Assembly: GCA_026120185.1 (NCBI GenBank)
Contig: JANUWF010001659.1
Coordinates: 5,208,001 to 5,272,000, forward strand
Direction of reading: 5' to 3'
From: Voacanga thouarsii
Taxonomy: Eukaryota; Streptophyta; Magnoliopsida; Gentianales; Apocynaceae
Length of the DNA: 64,000 nt
Shown here: piece after piece, positions 23,409 to 35,860 of the stretch
How positions within the stretch are numbered: the stretch's first letter is position 1
Layout of the letters: every line of letters starts with the position of its first letter
Notes under the pieces: generated by a model
Databases searched by the model: none
What the model was told of the DNA's origin: nothing
What the model saw: the letters and a program-made list of their open reading frames with translations, nothing else
Program-made: the position numbers and the translations under genes

Positions 23409-24934
23409 TGTTAGAATTCGTGGACTCCTAAACACGGAAAACATCCACGAATCCCTCCTGAGGACCCAAGTAGATGATTAAGAAGATCTAAGGTTTAAGA
23501 ATTACCTCTGGTTGTTGTAATTGAAATCATCCGATTCTGATTGCGCTGTTGTATGTTCAACCCGAACAATCACCAGACGCTACAGTATGCGAACGTCCTC
23601 TATCGGATACACACTGCAAACTCACTCGATACCCGGGGAGTGCTAGCGCCTAGGGTTTGAGAGGTTTTTTTTCTTCTGCTAGAGAATGGCCAGATGTTCT
23701 TAACCGAAAAATTGGATACTTGAAAAGACGGCTAGGGTTTTCTTAAAAACCCCCGAACCTCTTAGAGTACAACCCTAATAATATCTTATCATGTTTTGAT
23801 TTAAATTCAAATTAAATTAAAACTGATATGATAAAATTCTGCCATTATCTCGGTAATTTAACTAATTATTTACCGAGTCAGATTCTTATAATATGGACAT
23901 CGTCCAGATACATCAAATGTGGACATATTTCCAGATTCAATGTATTTGGTAAATTTTCTAAGTACGATTAACTTAGACATATTTCCAAATTCATCGAATC
24001 TGGTCACCAGAAAAATAACCTAACAAGTTCGATTATTGTGTAACCCTATAGGTTCATTTAACACTGGCAGTGTGCCTAAATCATATTTAAATGGCCCACA
24101 AGTTATAAGCGGTTTCTAGCAAAATATTATAACTATCCAGGTTAAATGAAGATCGGTGATCTCTTTGAACCAAACCATAATTTTATATTTAGTCCTTTTG
24201 TCACACGATATCCAGATTAAGCATAAGGCACGGAGCATGTCATCCTCATTAAGCTTAATCAATTATTTCTCGATTTCATAGTAGACTGTTCAAACAAATG
24301 ATATCAATATCTTAGATTGATATATTTGAGTATGGCCATGCATTTTTAACAGTCTAACTTATCAAGGGGCCCATAATTGAGAGGGACAAATTCCTTCACA
24401 ATCAATTATATTCCACTCCTTGATTTATTCTATATCCCTTGATTTATTCTATATCCAACAGTAGTCTAATTTATTATCTAGTTAAAGACAACTTTAGACA
24501 ATGTCAAAATATAAAATTTATCAAGTAGGAAACTATGATGAATTTAGGTCGAAGGACTTTCAATATTATTATGGCTAGAAAGTACTTATGACATATTCCA
24601 TGAAGTACTCTCACAGTGGGTCATGTCCAATACAATGTTCTCAAACATTTATTTATGTCTTAACTCGATATCACAAATATCCATGGCCAGTAAAACATAG
24701 CCATCAAGTCACAAACATACTAATCTTAATTTATTATTATTCCAATAATAATAATCGATCAGGGACAATTTTAGGATAGTCATTGTATTCATTGTAGGGT
24801 TTTACTATCAAGTCACGTACTTGATGACCACAAAACAAAACTCACTATTCATGGAAAGGAAAGCTTCATATTATTATATAAAACATAATGACAATAGTAT
24901 AAGTACAAATTGACTCTAGGGCATATCCCCAACA
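23409..24934 (-). repeat. 3' LTR of copia-3
   Basis: On the reverse strand it starts TGTTGGGGATATGCC (24934) and ends CCACGAATTCTAACA (23409), 1526 bp with intact TG...CA ends. It contains a local duplication TTGATTTATTCTATATCC near 24419-24460, not seen in the solo LTR. Confidence 0.9.
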
Positions 24935-24950
24935 GTCTCCCACTTGCACT
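24935..24950 (-). other. copia-3 polypurine tract
   Basis: Reverse strand AGTGCAAGTGGGAGAC directly before the LTR TG. It matches the tracts of copia-1 and copia-2. Confidence 0.8.
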
Positions 24951-25513
24951 AAGACCAATTTGGCATAAGCCGTAATCCCATTGATCTGGTATGACTATCA
25001 TGTTTAGACGATGGGAGAGGCTTTGTCAGTGGATCTACAACATTGTCATCAGTTGGTACCTTGCATACTTTGACATCTCCTCTATCAATAATTTCTCGGA
25101 TGAGATGAAAACGTCTAAGTATATGTTTGGATCACTGATGTGATCTTGGTTCCTTAGCTTGTACAATGGTTCCATTGTTGTCACAATAGAGATCCACTGG
25201 GTTCACAATACTAGGAACTACATCTAGTTATGTAATGAACTTTTTAATCCAAACTGCTTCTTTAGCTGCAGCTGAGGCAGCTATATACTCAGCTTCTGTA
25301 GTAGAATCGGGTGTCTTGCTTTGAACTTTTCCAGCTTACAGCACCTCCATTCAAATAAAATAGAAAACCTGATTGCGATCTATAATCATCTATGTCAGAC
25401 TAAAAACTAGCATCAGTGTAACCATTTACAACTAGCTCGCCTTCTTGTCCTCGATAAACTAAGAACATATCTTTAGTTCTTCTTAAGTACTTCAGTATGT
25501 TCTTGACAACAGT
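24951..25513 (-). pseudogene. copia-3 RNase H domain
   Basis: Aligns with copia-1 1237-1650 and copia-2 14306-14700. Readable pieces include YCDNNGTIVQAKEPRSHQ, EAVWIKKFI and DDNVVDPLTK. Stops and at least one frameshift near 25320 separate it from RT. It closes the polyprotein just before the polypurine tract. Confidence 0.78.
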
Positions 25514-26715
25514 CTAGTGTGCCTCTCCAGGATTTGACTGGAACCTGCTCGTCATGCTCAATGCATATGATACATCGGGTCGAGTACATAACATGGCATA
25601 CATGATAGACCCTATAGCAGAAGTGTATGGTATCTTGTTCATGCGCTCTTCTTCATCCTTCATAGAAGGACTTTGAGTTTTGCTGAGCTTAATGCTATGT
25701 GACATTGGTAAGAATCCTCTCTTAGAGTCTTGCATACTGAACCTTTTCAGTACCTTGTCAACGTATGCACTTTGACTTAGTCCAATTAGCTTTCTAGATC
25801 TATCTCTATAGATCCTTATACCTAGAATATAGGCAGCTTCACCTAAGTCTTTCATTGAGAAATAATTTCCCAACCATGTCTTTACACTTTGTAGAGTTGG
25901 GATGTCATTTCCAATGAGTAAGATATCATCAACATAAAGTACCAAAAAGACTATTGCATTCCCACTTGTTTTCTTATGGACACAAGGCTCATCTTCATTT
26001 TTGATAAAGTTAAACTCTTTAATTGCTTCATCAAAACGAAGATTCCAGCTTCGAGATGCTTGCTTCAATCCATAAATGGATCTTTGAAACTTGTACACTT
26101 TATTAGAATTCAAAGGATCATCAAAACCCTTAGGTTGTGTCATGTACACATCTTCGAGTAAGTTTCTATTAAGAAACGCGGTTTTGACATCCATTTGCCA
26201 AATTTCATAGTCATAATATGCTGCTATGGTAAGAAGAATTCTGATAGATTTAAGCATTACAACTGGTGAAAAGGTTTCATCATAGTCTATACCATGAGTT
26301 TGCCTATAACCTTTTGCTACCAGTCGTGCTTTGTAAGTATGCACATTTCCCTCCATGTCTGTTTTCTTTTTGAAAACCCACTTACACCCAGTGGTTTTTG
26401 AACCTTTAGGTGGGTTAACCAAAGTCCAAACTTGGTTATCATACATGGATTGCATCTCAGACTTCATAGCCTCTAACAATTTTCCAGAGTCAGAACTCTT
26501 AATGGCTTCTTGATAGGATGTGGGCTCATCATTAACCATAAACTCCACATTGTGATCGTCAATGATGAGAAATCCATATCGCTCAGGTTGTTGACAAACC
26601 CTATCAGATCTTCGAGGTCCTTGTTCTATAGATGTAGGCTCATCTTGGACTTGTGAGCCATCTAATCGAGATTCATTATTTGGTTCAAGCACTAATTGTA
26701 GCTCTTGAATCTCAT
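25514..26715 (-). pseudogene. copia-3 reverse transcriptase
   Basis: A 392-codon open frame (26692-25514) including the integrase-RT linker (QGPRRSDRV), GCKWVFKKK near residues 102-110, QMDVKTAFLN near 166-175, QRSIYGLKQASRSWN near 203-217 and catalytic YVDDILLIGND from residue 253. All RT motifs look intact; a stop separates it from integrase upstream and another break from RNase H downstream. Copia-1 encodes nearly the same sequence with more damage. Confidence 0.88.
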
Positions 26716-26716
26716 C

Positions 26717-27635
26717 TTAATAAGGTTCAGGCACTAATTGTGGTCCTTGAATCTCATCAAGATGTATTTTACTCTCACTGATTCTTTTGGAAATAAATTC
26801 CTTTTCAAGAAAGAATCCATTTCGAGCAACAATTACTCTATTTTTTTGTGAGATAAAATTGATATCCTTTAGTTTCTTTAGGATACCCCACAAATATGCA
26901 TTTATCCGATTTAGGTGCAAGTTTATCAGATAATAAACGTTTTACATAAACTTCACAACCCCAAATCTTCAGAAATAACAAACTAGGTTGTCTCCCAGTC
27001 CATATCTGATATGGCGTTTTCTGAACCGATTTAGATGGAACTCGATTTATTATGAATGCAGCAGTCTCCAGGGCATAACCCCAAAAGGAGATTAGAAGAT
27101 CAGTTTGACTCATCATTGATCGAACCATATCTAATAAAGTTCGATTTCTTCGTTCAGATACACCATTCCATTGAGGTGTTCCTGGTGGAGTTAATTGGGA
27201 AATAATTCCACAATTTTTAAGATGCTCATCAAATTCGTGACTTAAGTATTCACCACCTCGATCCGATCGAAGTGTTTTGATACTTTTGCCAAGTTGATTT
27301 TGTACTTCATTTTGAAATTCTTTGAATTTCTGGAACGATTCAGATTTTTGTTTCATCAGATATAGGTAGCCATACCTGTTGAAATCATCTGTAAATGTAA
27401 TGAAGTACTGAAATCCTCCTCTAGCATGTGAATTCATTGGTCCACATACATCAGTATGTATTAGGCCCAATAAATCAGTTCCCCTTTCATTTTATCTCTT
27501 GAAAGGCGCTTTAGTCATTTTGCCTAATAAACAAGAATCACATGTTTTGTAAGATTCTAAATCAAACGATTTTAGAAGCCCATCATTATAAAGCTTTGTT
27601 ATGCGTTTCTCAGTTATATGGCCTAAACGATAATG
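26717..27635 (-). pseudogene. copia-3 integrase
   Basis: Main open frame 27470-26838 with catalytic D7 (HTDVCGP), D70 (SDRGGEY) and E106 (VSERRN); 35 residues separate the last two. It continues through VPSKSVQKTPYQIW and CIFVGYPKETKGYQF, and then a frame change leads to 26920-26717. The HHCC zinc region upstream (27471-27635: HCRLGHI-like, then SCLLGKMTK) contains a stop where the main frame begins, so the N-terminal domain is uncoupled. Confidence 0.85.
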
Positions 27636-28946
27636 CTAGAAGTAAGTCTGATTTAAATCATTGGATTTCAATCTCTTAGTATTTGTATTATAGATAGATA
27701 TGTTTGAAGATCCACGAAGATTTAGAATATAGAGCCCATTCGATAATGAAGCATCTCCATAAAAAATGCCATTTTTATTAATGGAGCAAATGTTATTCTT
27801 AATAACAAATTCAAAACCTTCTAAATCCAAACAAGAAACTGAAATAATATTCCTACTCATAGCAGGAACATAAAAACAATTGTTCAGTTCTAAAACAAGC
27901 CCACTGGGCAAAATTAATTCAAAAGTTCCCACAGCTACTGCAACAACTTTTGCTCCATTCGCAACTCGTAGGTCCACCTCACCTTTTGCCAAGGCTCTAC
28001 TCCTTTTTAGACCCTGCACGTTTACACAAATGTGAGATCCACAACCGGTATCCAATACCCATGAATCAAAAGTAGATAAATTAATTTCAAAAACATAAAT
28101 ACCTGAAGCGACAGTCTCACTGTCCTTCTTTTTCTTTGCTTCCAAATAGAGCTTGCAATTTCTTAACCAATGTCCTTGTTCTCCACAATGGTGGCAAGTT
28201 CCCTCCTTTGGTGTCTTGGCCTTAAGTTTGGGCTTGAACTTGGACTTTGCCTTGTCCTTACCCTTACTAGCCATGACCTTGCCCTTTTGGTTGTTCTTTT
28301 TGCCTTTTCCTTTTTGAAACATTAGAATACTAGGAGTATTCTTCTTAATGTTCATTTCAGCTTGTTTTAGCATCCCATGCAATTTAGTAATGGATTTCTC
28401 CATATTATGCATGTTAAATTTCATGACAAACCGGTCATACTCAGCAGGTAAAGAGTCCAAGATCAAATCTGTGGCCATGTCATGATTAACAGGAGCACCA
28501 ACCTTAACAAGATGATCTAGATAGCCCTTCATTTTAAGGACATGAGTACTTACCGAGGTGCCAGAAACCATCTTAGATGTATTTAACGCCTTGTGAGTTT
28601 CAAATCTCTCTTGTCGTGCATGCTCTTGGAACATTTCCTTGAGATGCACAATCATGTCATATGCCTCTGCTTCTTCAAACTGTTTTTGAAGTTCAGAGTT
28701 CATGGTTGCTAGCATGAGGCAAGTAACATTGTTGGAGTCATCTTTGTGCTTACTATAAGCATCTTTTTCAGCTTTTGAGGCGTTATTTGCTGGAGCAGGG
28801 GGAATAGGATTTTCAAGAACATAGAGCCTTTTTTCTTGCTTAAGAACAATTCTTAAGTTTCATGCCCAATCAAGAAAGTTAGTCCCACTAAGCTTGTCTT
28901 TCTCAAGCACAGATCGCAATGAATTATTCCAACTATTTGTTGCCAT
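27636..28946 (-). pseudogene. copia-3 gag and protease
   Basis: Start ATG at 28946 (MATNSWNNSLRSVLEKDK). A single TGA after LDWA near 28863 interrupts the N-terminal block. The frame then runs open, including 28715-27636, through the capsid (SLPAEYDRFVMKFNMHN), a lysine-rich stretch, an intact zinc knuckle CHHCGEQGHWLRNC at residues 174-187 of the long piece and the protease centre WVLDTGCGSH (D222), then the linker to integrase (LYILNLRGSSN). It is a nearly complete gag-protease with one early stop. Confidence 0.88.
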
Positions 28947-29330
28947 TATCTACATACAAAAATATGCAAAGTAATTATTTTTTGAGACTTTAACGAAAAA
29001 CTCCCACTAAAAGCATTTAAACTTTTTGAAACTTCAACATTTTGATGTTTTGTAGTGGGGAAGTAAGCTTTGGCTTTAATCTTATAATTAAATAAAACTC
29101 AAATTTTAAATGAGATAGACATCAAATGTCCCGGCTAAAAATATCTCATATAATGCCCTAGGCCCAAAACCATTTTGATAGCCCAGTTAAGTCAAACCAT
29201 ATCAAACATATAGAAAACTACTTTCCATCTTATCTCACTCAGATAATCAAAAGCATCCTACTTTGGTAGGAATGACCATATGATGATCCAAGTAATAACA
29301 AGTGTTTGATTTTGGAAGGCATTTAACACT

Positions 29331-29367
<37 letters not shown>

Positions 29368-30276
29368 TTTGATTGTAGTAAGCAGGAAATAAACATATCA
29401 AATATGCATGCAAGACATAAATAAAAGTGACATAGCATGGCCCATAACCTATGTTGATCATCACGAGAAAAGTAAAGATCAAGGTGGTCAATCTAGGTAT
29501 ATGAACTCCTTAAGCATTCTCTAATGCCTTGAGCATACTCCTTTTTGGTTGTAAATGTTGGCTGCCGTCTTCATTTACATTGGATAGTAAAACTAAGATA
29601 ATTCCTATTCTACGAAAGTAGTACAATTTTACAACAATGAAAAACCACACTCAGGCCGTATTTAAAAATTACAACTTAAAACAACCATAATGCAACCAGC
29701 CAATCACATTGGGATAAAACGGGCCATGCTATGCATTATTCAAAATAATCCACAACTACAATAAAAAACACTAACGAATAACACACAACGAACAGTTAGT
29801 TGAGGTTCTAAGGGGCAACACCCCTGCGGGGTCCCGCTGACGATTTTTCCTTCTCTCATTGAATGAGATTTTGCCTTTCGATTTTCGAATATTAATCAAA
29901 TTAACGTTCGGACCCCTTAGTAACCATCGCCATGAAAATTCATATTACAGACAATATGCATTCTTTTAATCATATTTATACAGATAACATATTATCATGG
30001 CCGATTAATACAAACAATTCGCAAATATAGAACGACGGATAGCATGCTTGCGATACCATATCATATTAAAATAGACCAATTTACGGACAATCTGCAACTA
30101 ATTTGGTCTGATCGGGCAACTAAGATGCACATATTAAACCTAATTCAGGCAGTCTGAATGCTAAGTATTCTAAAATCATAACCATGCGAACATGCTGATA
30201 CATACCGTTTAAATTCACATATACATATCATACATGTATTCAACAATACGATTAACACAGATGAATCAACCCGAGG
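28947..30276 (-). other. copia-3 untranslated leader, truncated
   Basis: AT-rich, no gene. Contains a TA microsatellite (29334-29364) and two inverted repeats matching those of copia-2: AGGGG-CAACA-CCCCT at 29811-29825 and CTCAT-TGA-ATGAG at 29855-29867. It ends near 30276 close to where the primer site should start (copia-2 keeps ACAAACCCGTTGGCTCTG there; here GAATCAACCCGAGG precedes foreign sequence). Confidence 0.65.
29334..29364. repeat. (TA)n microsatellite
   Basis: About 15 TA units inside the copia-3 leader; not seen at the matching place in the copia-2 leader. Confidence 0.9.
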
Positions 30277-30856
30277 AACACCAAACGTGTGGTAATCTGG
30301 TCCGGACAAGATGCACAAAGTGTGGTGCCTTGGCCATTTTGTTCTCATGGAGCCCAACGTATGGGACATGACTGTTTATTCGAGTGGAGGATTTATTTTG
30401 TACAAAGTGTGACAATGAGAAAAACCTACTCCTTGTGAAAAGAGATTGTTTATGACTTGCCAAACTATTTCTACAAATGTTTGCACTTTACATACACGTA
30501 CTATTCAAAACACCATGTGCACACATAGGTCTTACTGAGATTTATTCTCACACTGTTTTACATCATGTTTTCATGAGATAGATTGGGTTGAGGCAGCAGC
30601 GCTTGATAGTAGAGGCTTCGGCTATTTTTCCTATACTGTTCTAGGAGACTTTTGTCGTTTATACTTCTGAACAATATTTGTTTTATTTCGTTTTGCTCCA
30701 AGTTGAGCCTGATATAATAAGAGTATTTCTTTATTTATCTAAGTTGATTCCTTTGGAGATTGCCTTTATATCTTATACCTCATTCTAAAGACCCCTTGTC
30801 CTACGGGACGGGCGACATCCCCGCCCTTTTAGGGTACGTAGTCGTGGAGTGTTACA
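30277..30856 (+). repeat. 5' LTR of gypsy-2, 3' end only
   Basis: Matches 38740-39323 almost base for base from CGTGTGGTAATCTGG to the end GTGTTACA. The upstream 2.6 kb of the LTR is missing; it is replaced by the copia-3 leader. Confidence 0.88.
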
Positions 30857-30858
30857 AG

Positions 30859-30870
30859 TGGTATCAGAGA
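30859..30870 (+). other. gypsy-2 primer binding site
   Basis: TGGTATCAGAGA two bases after the LTR end; 11 of 12 bases match the initiator tRNA-Met complement. Confidence 0.85.
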
Positions 30871-30955
30871 CAGGTTTAGGCAATTACTTGACTTATGGGG
30901 TTCTTTTTTCTTAAGTATTCTGATCAGGTGCTAATTTTTATCTTTTGTTTATAGG

Positions 30956-31744
30956 ATGGTCAAAAGAGTTGTTTCGACTGTCAGGGACTGGCCCGCTGGC
31001 TGCGGGAATCCACCTGCTCCACTACCCGTAGCTGATCCACCCACGTACGATTCAGAGAGAGAGCGTGAGCCGTCAGTGCTAGACGACCCAGGGGTTGAGA
31101 CAAAGATAGAGGTCGAGGAGAGCTTAGGGGAAGATGAGGGAGATGAGGAGATGACGGAGTTGAGTGAGGGAGAGATAGATGAGCTAGGGAATGAGGAAGA
31201 TGATGAGAATGAGGGAGAGATGGCTGGGGTAGAAGGAGAGGATGAGGAGGTAATGGAGGTTCCCTGGACCCCGCAGATAGGGGAAGTTGGTAGGACCCCT
31301 ACTTGCCATAACCCTAAAGGGTCTAGTGGTGAGGGATATACGCCGAGAGATGAGGTTGTCCCGGGAGAGAGAGACCTTAGGCAGTCAGCTCTAGGAGGGG
31401 TAGATACGGGAAAGAAGAAGCTGGAAGAGAGTCCTAAGGGGTGTGGACTCCGATATGGACTAGGCGTAGATGCCATGCTAAGGAGAAAGGGGTTGGTTGA
31501 TCCATCTGACTTGGGGAGTGAGAGGCCTGCACCTAAGGGTGGGGTTAGGTTAGCATTGGATGAGTTCTATGAGACGGCCATAAGAGCCATGAGAGGCCGA
31601 GAGGATGGGTCAGGGTAGCCAAGTGGGAGTGTTGGTTTCGCGAGGAACTACATAGGGAGACTCGATAGCTCTGTGGGATGGCTCGTGGAACCGGTCTCTG
31701 ACGACTCTGATACCTCTGTTGAAACTAGGGAGAGTCAAACATAG
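30956..31744 (+). pseudogene. acidic ORF upstream of gag in gypsy-2 (ORF0)
   Basis: Starts at ATG 30956? (ATAGGATGGTC context, shared with gypsy-1). Open for 220 codons to a TAG at 31616-31618, then continues in the same frame to 31744 with GFARNYIGRLD and GWLVEPVSDDSD, which aligns to the gypsy-1 tail GFAKDCGV ... WLVEPLS. Without that stop it would be about 262 residues. Strongly acidic middle (EDEGDEEMTE, NEEDDENEGE). The ATG follows a T-rich tract ending TTTATAG, resembling a splice acceptor, but this is only suggestive. No known domain recognised. Bases 31745-32057 show nothing further. Confidence 0.68.
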
Positions 31745-32057
31745 AAGACCAACAGCTTTTACTTTTCTTTCTTTGGGATTTGCATACCTTTGTTTGTTTA
31801 TCTCTTTTAAGGGAGCATGTGGCTCATAGGGCTTATTTATCATTTTAAATAAAAAGGGTATCGTATGAGATGACCCCTTCTTTTCTACAAAGAATGGTTT
31901 ATATGACAAGCATGAGTTCCGTTTATTACTTGATTTACCACTGCACGTTATCATCACATTCTCTTTTAGATGAGTACATTGCTATCAACTGATCATGCAT
32001 CTAAGCATATTCTTTTCCCCCTTGGTAACTAACTGACCCTGAGTGAATGTGATTAAG

Positions 32058-33120
32058 ATGGCACCAAGTCGTCGAATAGTTGTGCATAGCAGAATGGTGC
32101 AGGAGAGTGCATCCTCCACCCCGGAATTCGAGCAGATGCATCGTTCCACCCCCGACGTGGAGGAGCATCGGCCACGTGAGCAGGAATTGGCTTCGGAGAG
32201 GTCACGAGATTTACCATGGGTCAGGCTTTTGACAAGATGGCCTCGATCCTATAGAACTTGACTGAACGAGTGGACAAAGTGGCCAAGAACCACCACGGGG
32301 AGAGGATGAGGCTATGAAGCATTTCCTTAAGTTCCAACCTCCCACATTCCAGGGGGAGGTGGAACAGGATGAGAAAGCCAAGCAATGGATTGAGCAGATG
32401 GAGGACATATTCGCTACTTTGCAGTACTCGGAAGAGAGGATGGTGAAGTTCGCTACTTTTCGGCTGAGGGGACCGTCTCGAGCAAGGTGGCAGCGGGTAC
32501 GAGGTGATTGGGATAAGGAGGAGCAGGAATGGACGTGGGACAATTTTACGGAGGCTTTCCGGGCCGAGTACATTCCTCGATGGGTAGCTGAGAAGAGGGA
32601 GGACGAATTCCAGACCCTCAGGCAGGGAGGCATGACCGTGGCCCAATATGCAGCCCGATTCATGCAGTTGTCCAAGTACTACAAGTGCTTGGTAGATACG
32701 GAGCAGAAGTGCACCTGGCAATTCATGAAAGGGCTTAGGCCAGAGTTGAAGAAAGCATTGGCCCCATCGCCGCCTACATCGTACACTGCCTCTATGGACG
32801 CAGCTTCTCAGACGGAGAACGAAGATCAGCATCGACCGGTGAACCGACCCTTCCAACCAAGTCGTCCACCTATGAGGCCTTCTGGAAATAAGCGACCTGC
32901 GGCCTTTATACCGTGGGAAAACCGGGGTAAGCCTCGAGTGCCAGTAGTAGGGCCGATGCAAGGCAGCCTGAATTGCCGGCTGTATGGGAAGCGGGGCCAC
33001 ACTGAAAGAAACTGCTGGGGTAATGGGGGTGCGAGGAGGTGCTTCAATTGCGGAGACCCGGGACACTTGAGAAACGTCTGTCCCAAACCCTTAAAGATTG
33101 AGCAGACCGCGCCGGCCTAA
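32058..33120 (+). pseudogene. gypsy-2 gag
   Basis: Start at 32058 (MAPSRRIVVHSRMV). A frame change and stop at 32215-32300 split the N-terminus from the main open piece (32314-33120, 268 codons). That piece has the Ty3/gypsy capsid core (PPTFQGEVEQDEKAKQWIEQ at residues 9-28; FRAEYIPRWVAEKREDEFQT near 82-101) and two zinc knuckles: CRLYGKRGHTERNC (residues 221-234, second Cys replaced by Tyr) and CFNCGDPGHLRNVC (243-256, intact). Gypsy-1 has the same arrangement. Confidence 0.88.
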
Positions 33121-33600
33121 CCCATGGGAGGAAATAGAGGCGCCGCTGCTAGACCAGCCAGAGTGGGAGGCCTAAATCCCCAGGTAAAGGCCAAAGTTTT
33201 TGCCCTGAGCTGAGAAGAAGTCAGAGCAGATGCTGCCGTGATCGAAAGTAACCTTTCTATCTAGGGTTGTCTTGTTAATGTTCTGATAGATCTAGAATCT
33301 ACACACTCTTATGTAAGTAAAGTATGTGCTTCACGTCTGGGTTGGGAAGGAAATGAGCTGCCTTATACCCTAGTAGTTAGTTCCCCCTTGGGAAAGGTGG
33401 TGGAAGCAGGCAAGAAAATGGGAAGTTGTGGAGTTGAGGTTGGGAAGGAGATTCTGGAGGCCGACCTTACAATCCTGCCCATGGACGATTATGATTTGAT
33501 CTTGGGCATGGACTGGTTGTCGAAACACGGAGCTCGTGTGGACTGCAAGATCAAGACGGTGCAGTTTGTGAGACCTGGACGGGATGTAATTGAATTCAAC
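33121..33600 (+). pseudogene. gypsy-2 protease
   Basis: Begins after gag with stops near 33119 and 33210. The active-site region reads [14 protein letters not shown], so the catalytic DSG is DLE (Asp kept, Ser and Gly lost). The flap and C-terminal segment is well kept: [20 protein letters not shown] in the open frame from 33388. Retroviral-type aspartic protease, inactive by sequence. Confidence 0.82.
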
Positions 33601-35090
33601 GGCAAGCGAATGAAGGAACTGAAATTTCTTATTGCTGGAGCTAAAGCCCGGAAGTTACTCAAGAAAGGATGTACGGGATATTTGGCGTATCTCCTAAACA
33701 AACCAAAAGACCAGTGTACGTTGGAAAGTACGGAGGTAGTGAAAGACTTTTCGGATGTGTTTCCTACGGAGCTCACTTCCCTACCCCCTGAACGGGAAGT
33801 TGAGTTCACCGTGGATCTGATTCCCGGAGCAGAACCGGTATCAAGAACCCCCTACCGGATGGCACCGATAGAGTTGAAGGAGTTGAAGGAGCAATTGGAA
33901 GAATTGCTAAGGCAAGGCTACATTCGGCCGAGTAAGTCATCGTGGGGAGCCTCGGTGTTATTTGTCAAGAAGAAAGAAGGAACCTTGAGGCTATGTATCG
34001 ACTATCGGGGATTGAACAATCTAACTATCAAGAATAAATACCCTCTACCCTTGATCGATGAGTTGTTTGGTCAACTGCAAGGTGTTGCTTACTTTTCAAA
34101 GTTGGACCTACGGCAAGGATACTATCAGGTGAGGATCAAAGAAGAAGACATTCCTAAGACTGCATTCAACACGCGGTATGGCCACTACGAATTTGTAGTA
34201 ATACCGTTTGGTGTAACCAACGCACCGGTAGTATGCATGGATTTGATGCATCGCATTTCCAACCATACCTGGACAAGTTCATGGTTATATTCATCGATGA
34301 CATTTTGATCTACTCCAAAAATCCAGAGGACCACGCGGAGCACTTAAGATTGGTCCTAGAGAACCTGAGGGAATTCAAGCTTTACGCCAAGTTCAGTAAG
34401 TGTGAGTTTTGGCTGAGCTCGGTGTCTTTCCTCGGACACGTGATATCCAAAGTGGGGATCAAGGTGGACCCTGCTAAGGTAGAAGCTGTAGCTAATTGGA
34501 AACAACCGGAGAACATTACCGAGATACAAAGTTTCCTTGGGTTGGCCGGGTACTATCGGCGTTTCATTAAAAATTTCTCTACTTTAGCTTCACCAATGAC
34601 GCGACTGTTGAAGAAGGATGTCGTTTTTGCTTGGAGTGAGAAGTGTGAGAAGAGCTTCCAAGAACTTAAGAGGAGGTTGATTACAGCACCCGTGCTGAGT
34701 CTGCCTGAGGCTGATAAGCCCTATGCACTCTATATAGATGCATCCAAGGAAGGACTAGGAGTTGTGCTGATGCAGGAATGGAAAGTCATAGCTTGTGCAT
34801 CTAGAAAACTAAAGCCGCACGAAGCTAATTATCCCACGCATGACCTAGAGCTAGCAGCTATAGTGTTCTCCTTGAAGAAATGGCGACATTACTTGTATGG
34901 TGCGCAATACGAGATTTTCACGGACCATAAGAGTTTGAAGTACATCTTCACACAAAAGGACTTGAATCTCCGGCAGCGTAGGTGGATGGAGTTCCTGGAA
35001 GAATATAAGTGCCCTATCAACTATCATCCGGGTAAAGCGAATGTGGTAGCAGACGTTTTAAGTCAGAAGGTGAAAATGGCACACCTGAGA
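33601..35090 (+). pseudogene. gypsy-2 reverse transcriptase and RNase H
   Basis: RT runs from about 33790 ([20 protein letters not shown]) through [20 protein letters not shown] and [13 protein letters not shown] one-base loss near 34250 shifts the frame just before the catalytic [10 protein letters not shown], which is read in the next open piece (34233-35555, residues 20-29). RNase H follows with [10 protein letters not shown], the Glu of DLELAAIVF and FTDHKSLKY, ending with [13 protein letters not shown] near 35055. Catalytic acids of both domains are present; only the frameshift breaks the polypeptide. Confidence 0.9.
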
Positions 35091-35860
35091 ATACAAGAGG
35101 TGTCGGCAATCCAGGATATCCTGGATAAAGAGGCACAAGTGCAAGACAGGAAGATCTGCGTGAGCAACTTGACCCTGAAACCCGATCTGGACCAAGAAAT
35201 TATATCAGGTCAACAAGGCAGTGCAGAAGTTCAAACTTTCAGGGAAAAAGAGATCGTGAGAGGAGGAAGCGATTTCCGAACCGATGAGAATGGGGTATTA
35301 TACTTTCGGGACCGGATTTGTGTACCGGACATCCAAGACTTGAGGAAGAGGATACTGGACGAATCGCACAAGAGCAAATATACCATACACCCTGGGGAGG
35401 TAAAGATGTACCAAGACTTGAAGAGGAAATATTGGTGGGCTAGAATGAAGAGGGATGTAGTTCAGCATGGGTCAACCTGCCTGACGTGCCAAAAGGTTAA
35501 GATGGAGCATAAGAAGTCTGCAGGTTTACTGCAACCATTACCGATTCCTGAGTAGAAATGGGAAGAGGTGACCATGGACTTTGTGACTGGCCTTCCGATG
35601 ACCAAGTCACACAAAGATGCGATCTGGGTGGTAGTGGACCGATTGACCAAGACAACGCACTTCATACCGGTCAACGTAAGGGACTCGATAGAAAAGTTGG
35701 CTCAGACATATACACGAGAAATTGTAAGGTTGCATGGTGTACCGTCGAGCATCGTGTCGGATAGGGACCCTAGATTCACTTCATGGTTCTGGGGTCGAAT
35801 AAACAGTGATGTATTCCATGTCTCTTAGTTAAAGAGGTACAACCCCTATCCGAGCCATGT
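35091..35860 (+). pseudogene. gypsy-2 integrase, second half deleted
   Basis: HHCC zinc region at about 35365-35500 ([10 protein letters not shown] ... [10 protein letters not shown]), then an in-frame TAG at 35553-35555 where Trp is expected (before KWEEVTMDFVTGLP), the first two catalytic Asp (TMDFVTG, SDRDPRF), and an abrupt jump at about 35793 (SWFWG to INSDVFHVS) into the region just before the chromodomain. The third catalytic residue and C-terminal domain are lost. Confidence 0.86.

Larger units (their letters stand above)
23409..30276 (-). mobile_element. copia-3: reverse Ty1/copia lacking its 5' LTR
   Basis: Reverse-strand element with 3' LTR (23409-24934), polypurine tract, RNase H, RT, integrase, protease, gag and most of the leader. 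The left target site is CTCAG (23404-23408). The expected primer site and 5' LTR are absent: at about 30276 the leader meets chromovirus LTR sequence. It is the best-preserved gag-pol of its family in the window and the closest relative of copia-1 and the solo LTR. Confidence 0.88.

Noticed and set aside
30949..31476. Ser/Pro-rich 175-codon open frame on the reverse strand
   Set aside because: It is the antisense of the acidic ORF0 of gypsy-2; the Ser/Pro composition is what Glu/Gly codons give when read backwards. The same holds for 8450-8824.
32211..33086. Long reverse-strand open frames over gypsy-2 gag
   Set aside because: Antisense of a well-supported gag with capsid core and zinc knuckles; no motif in the reverse reading.
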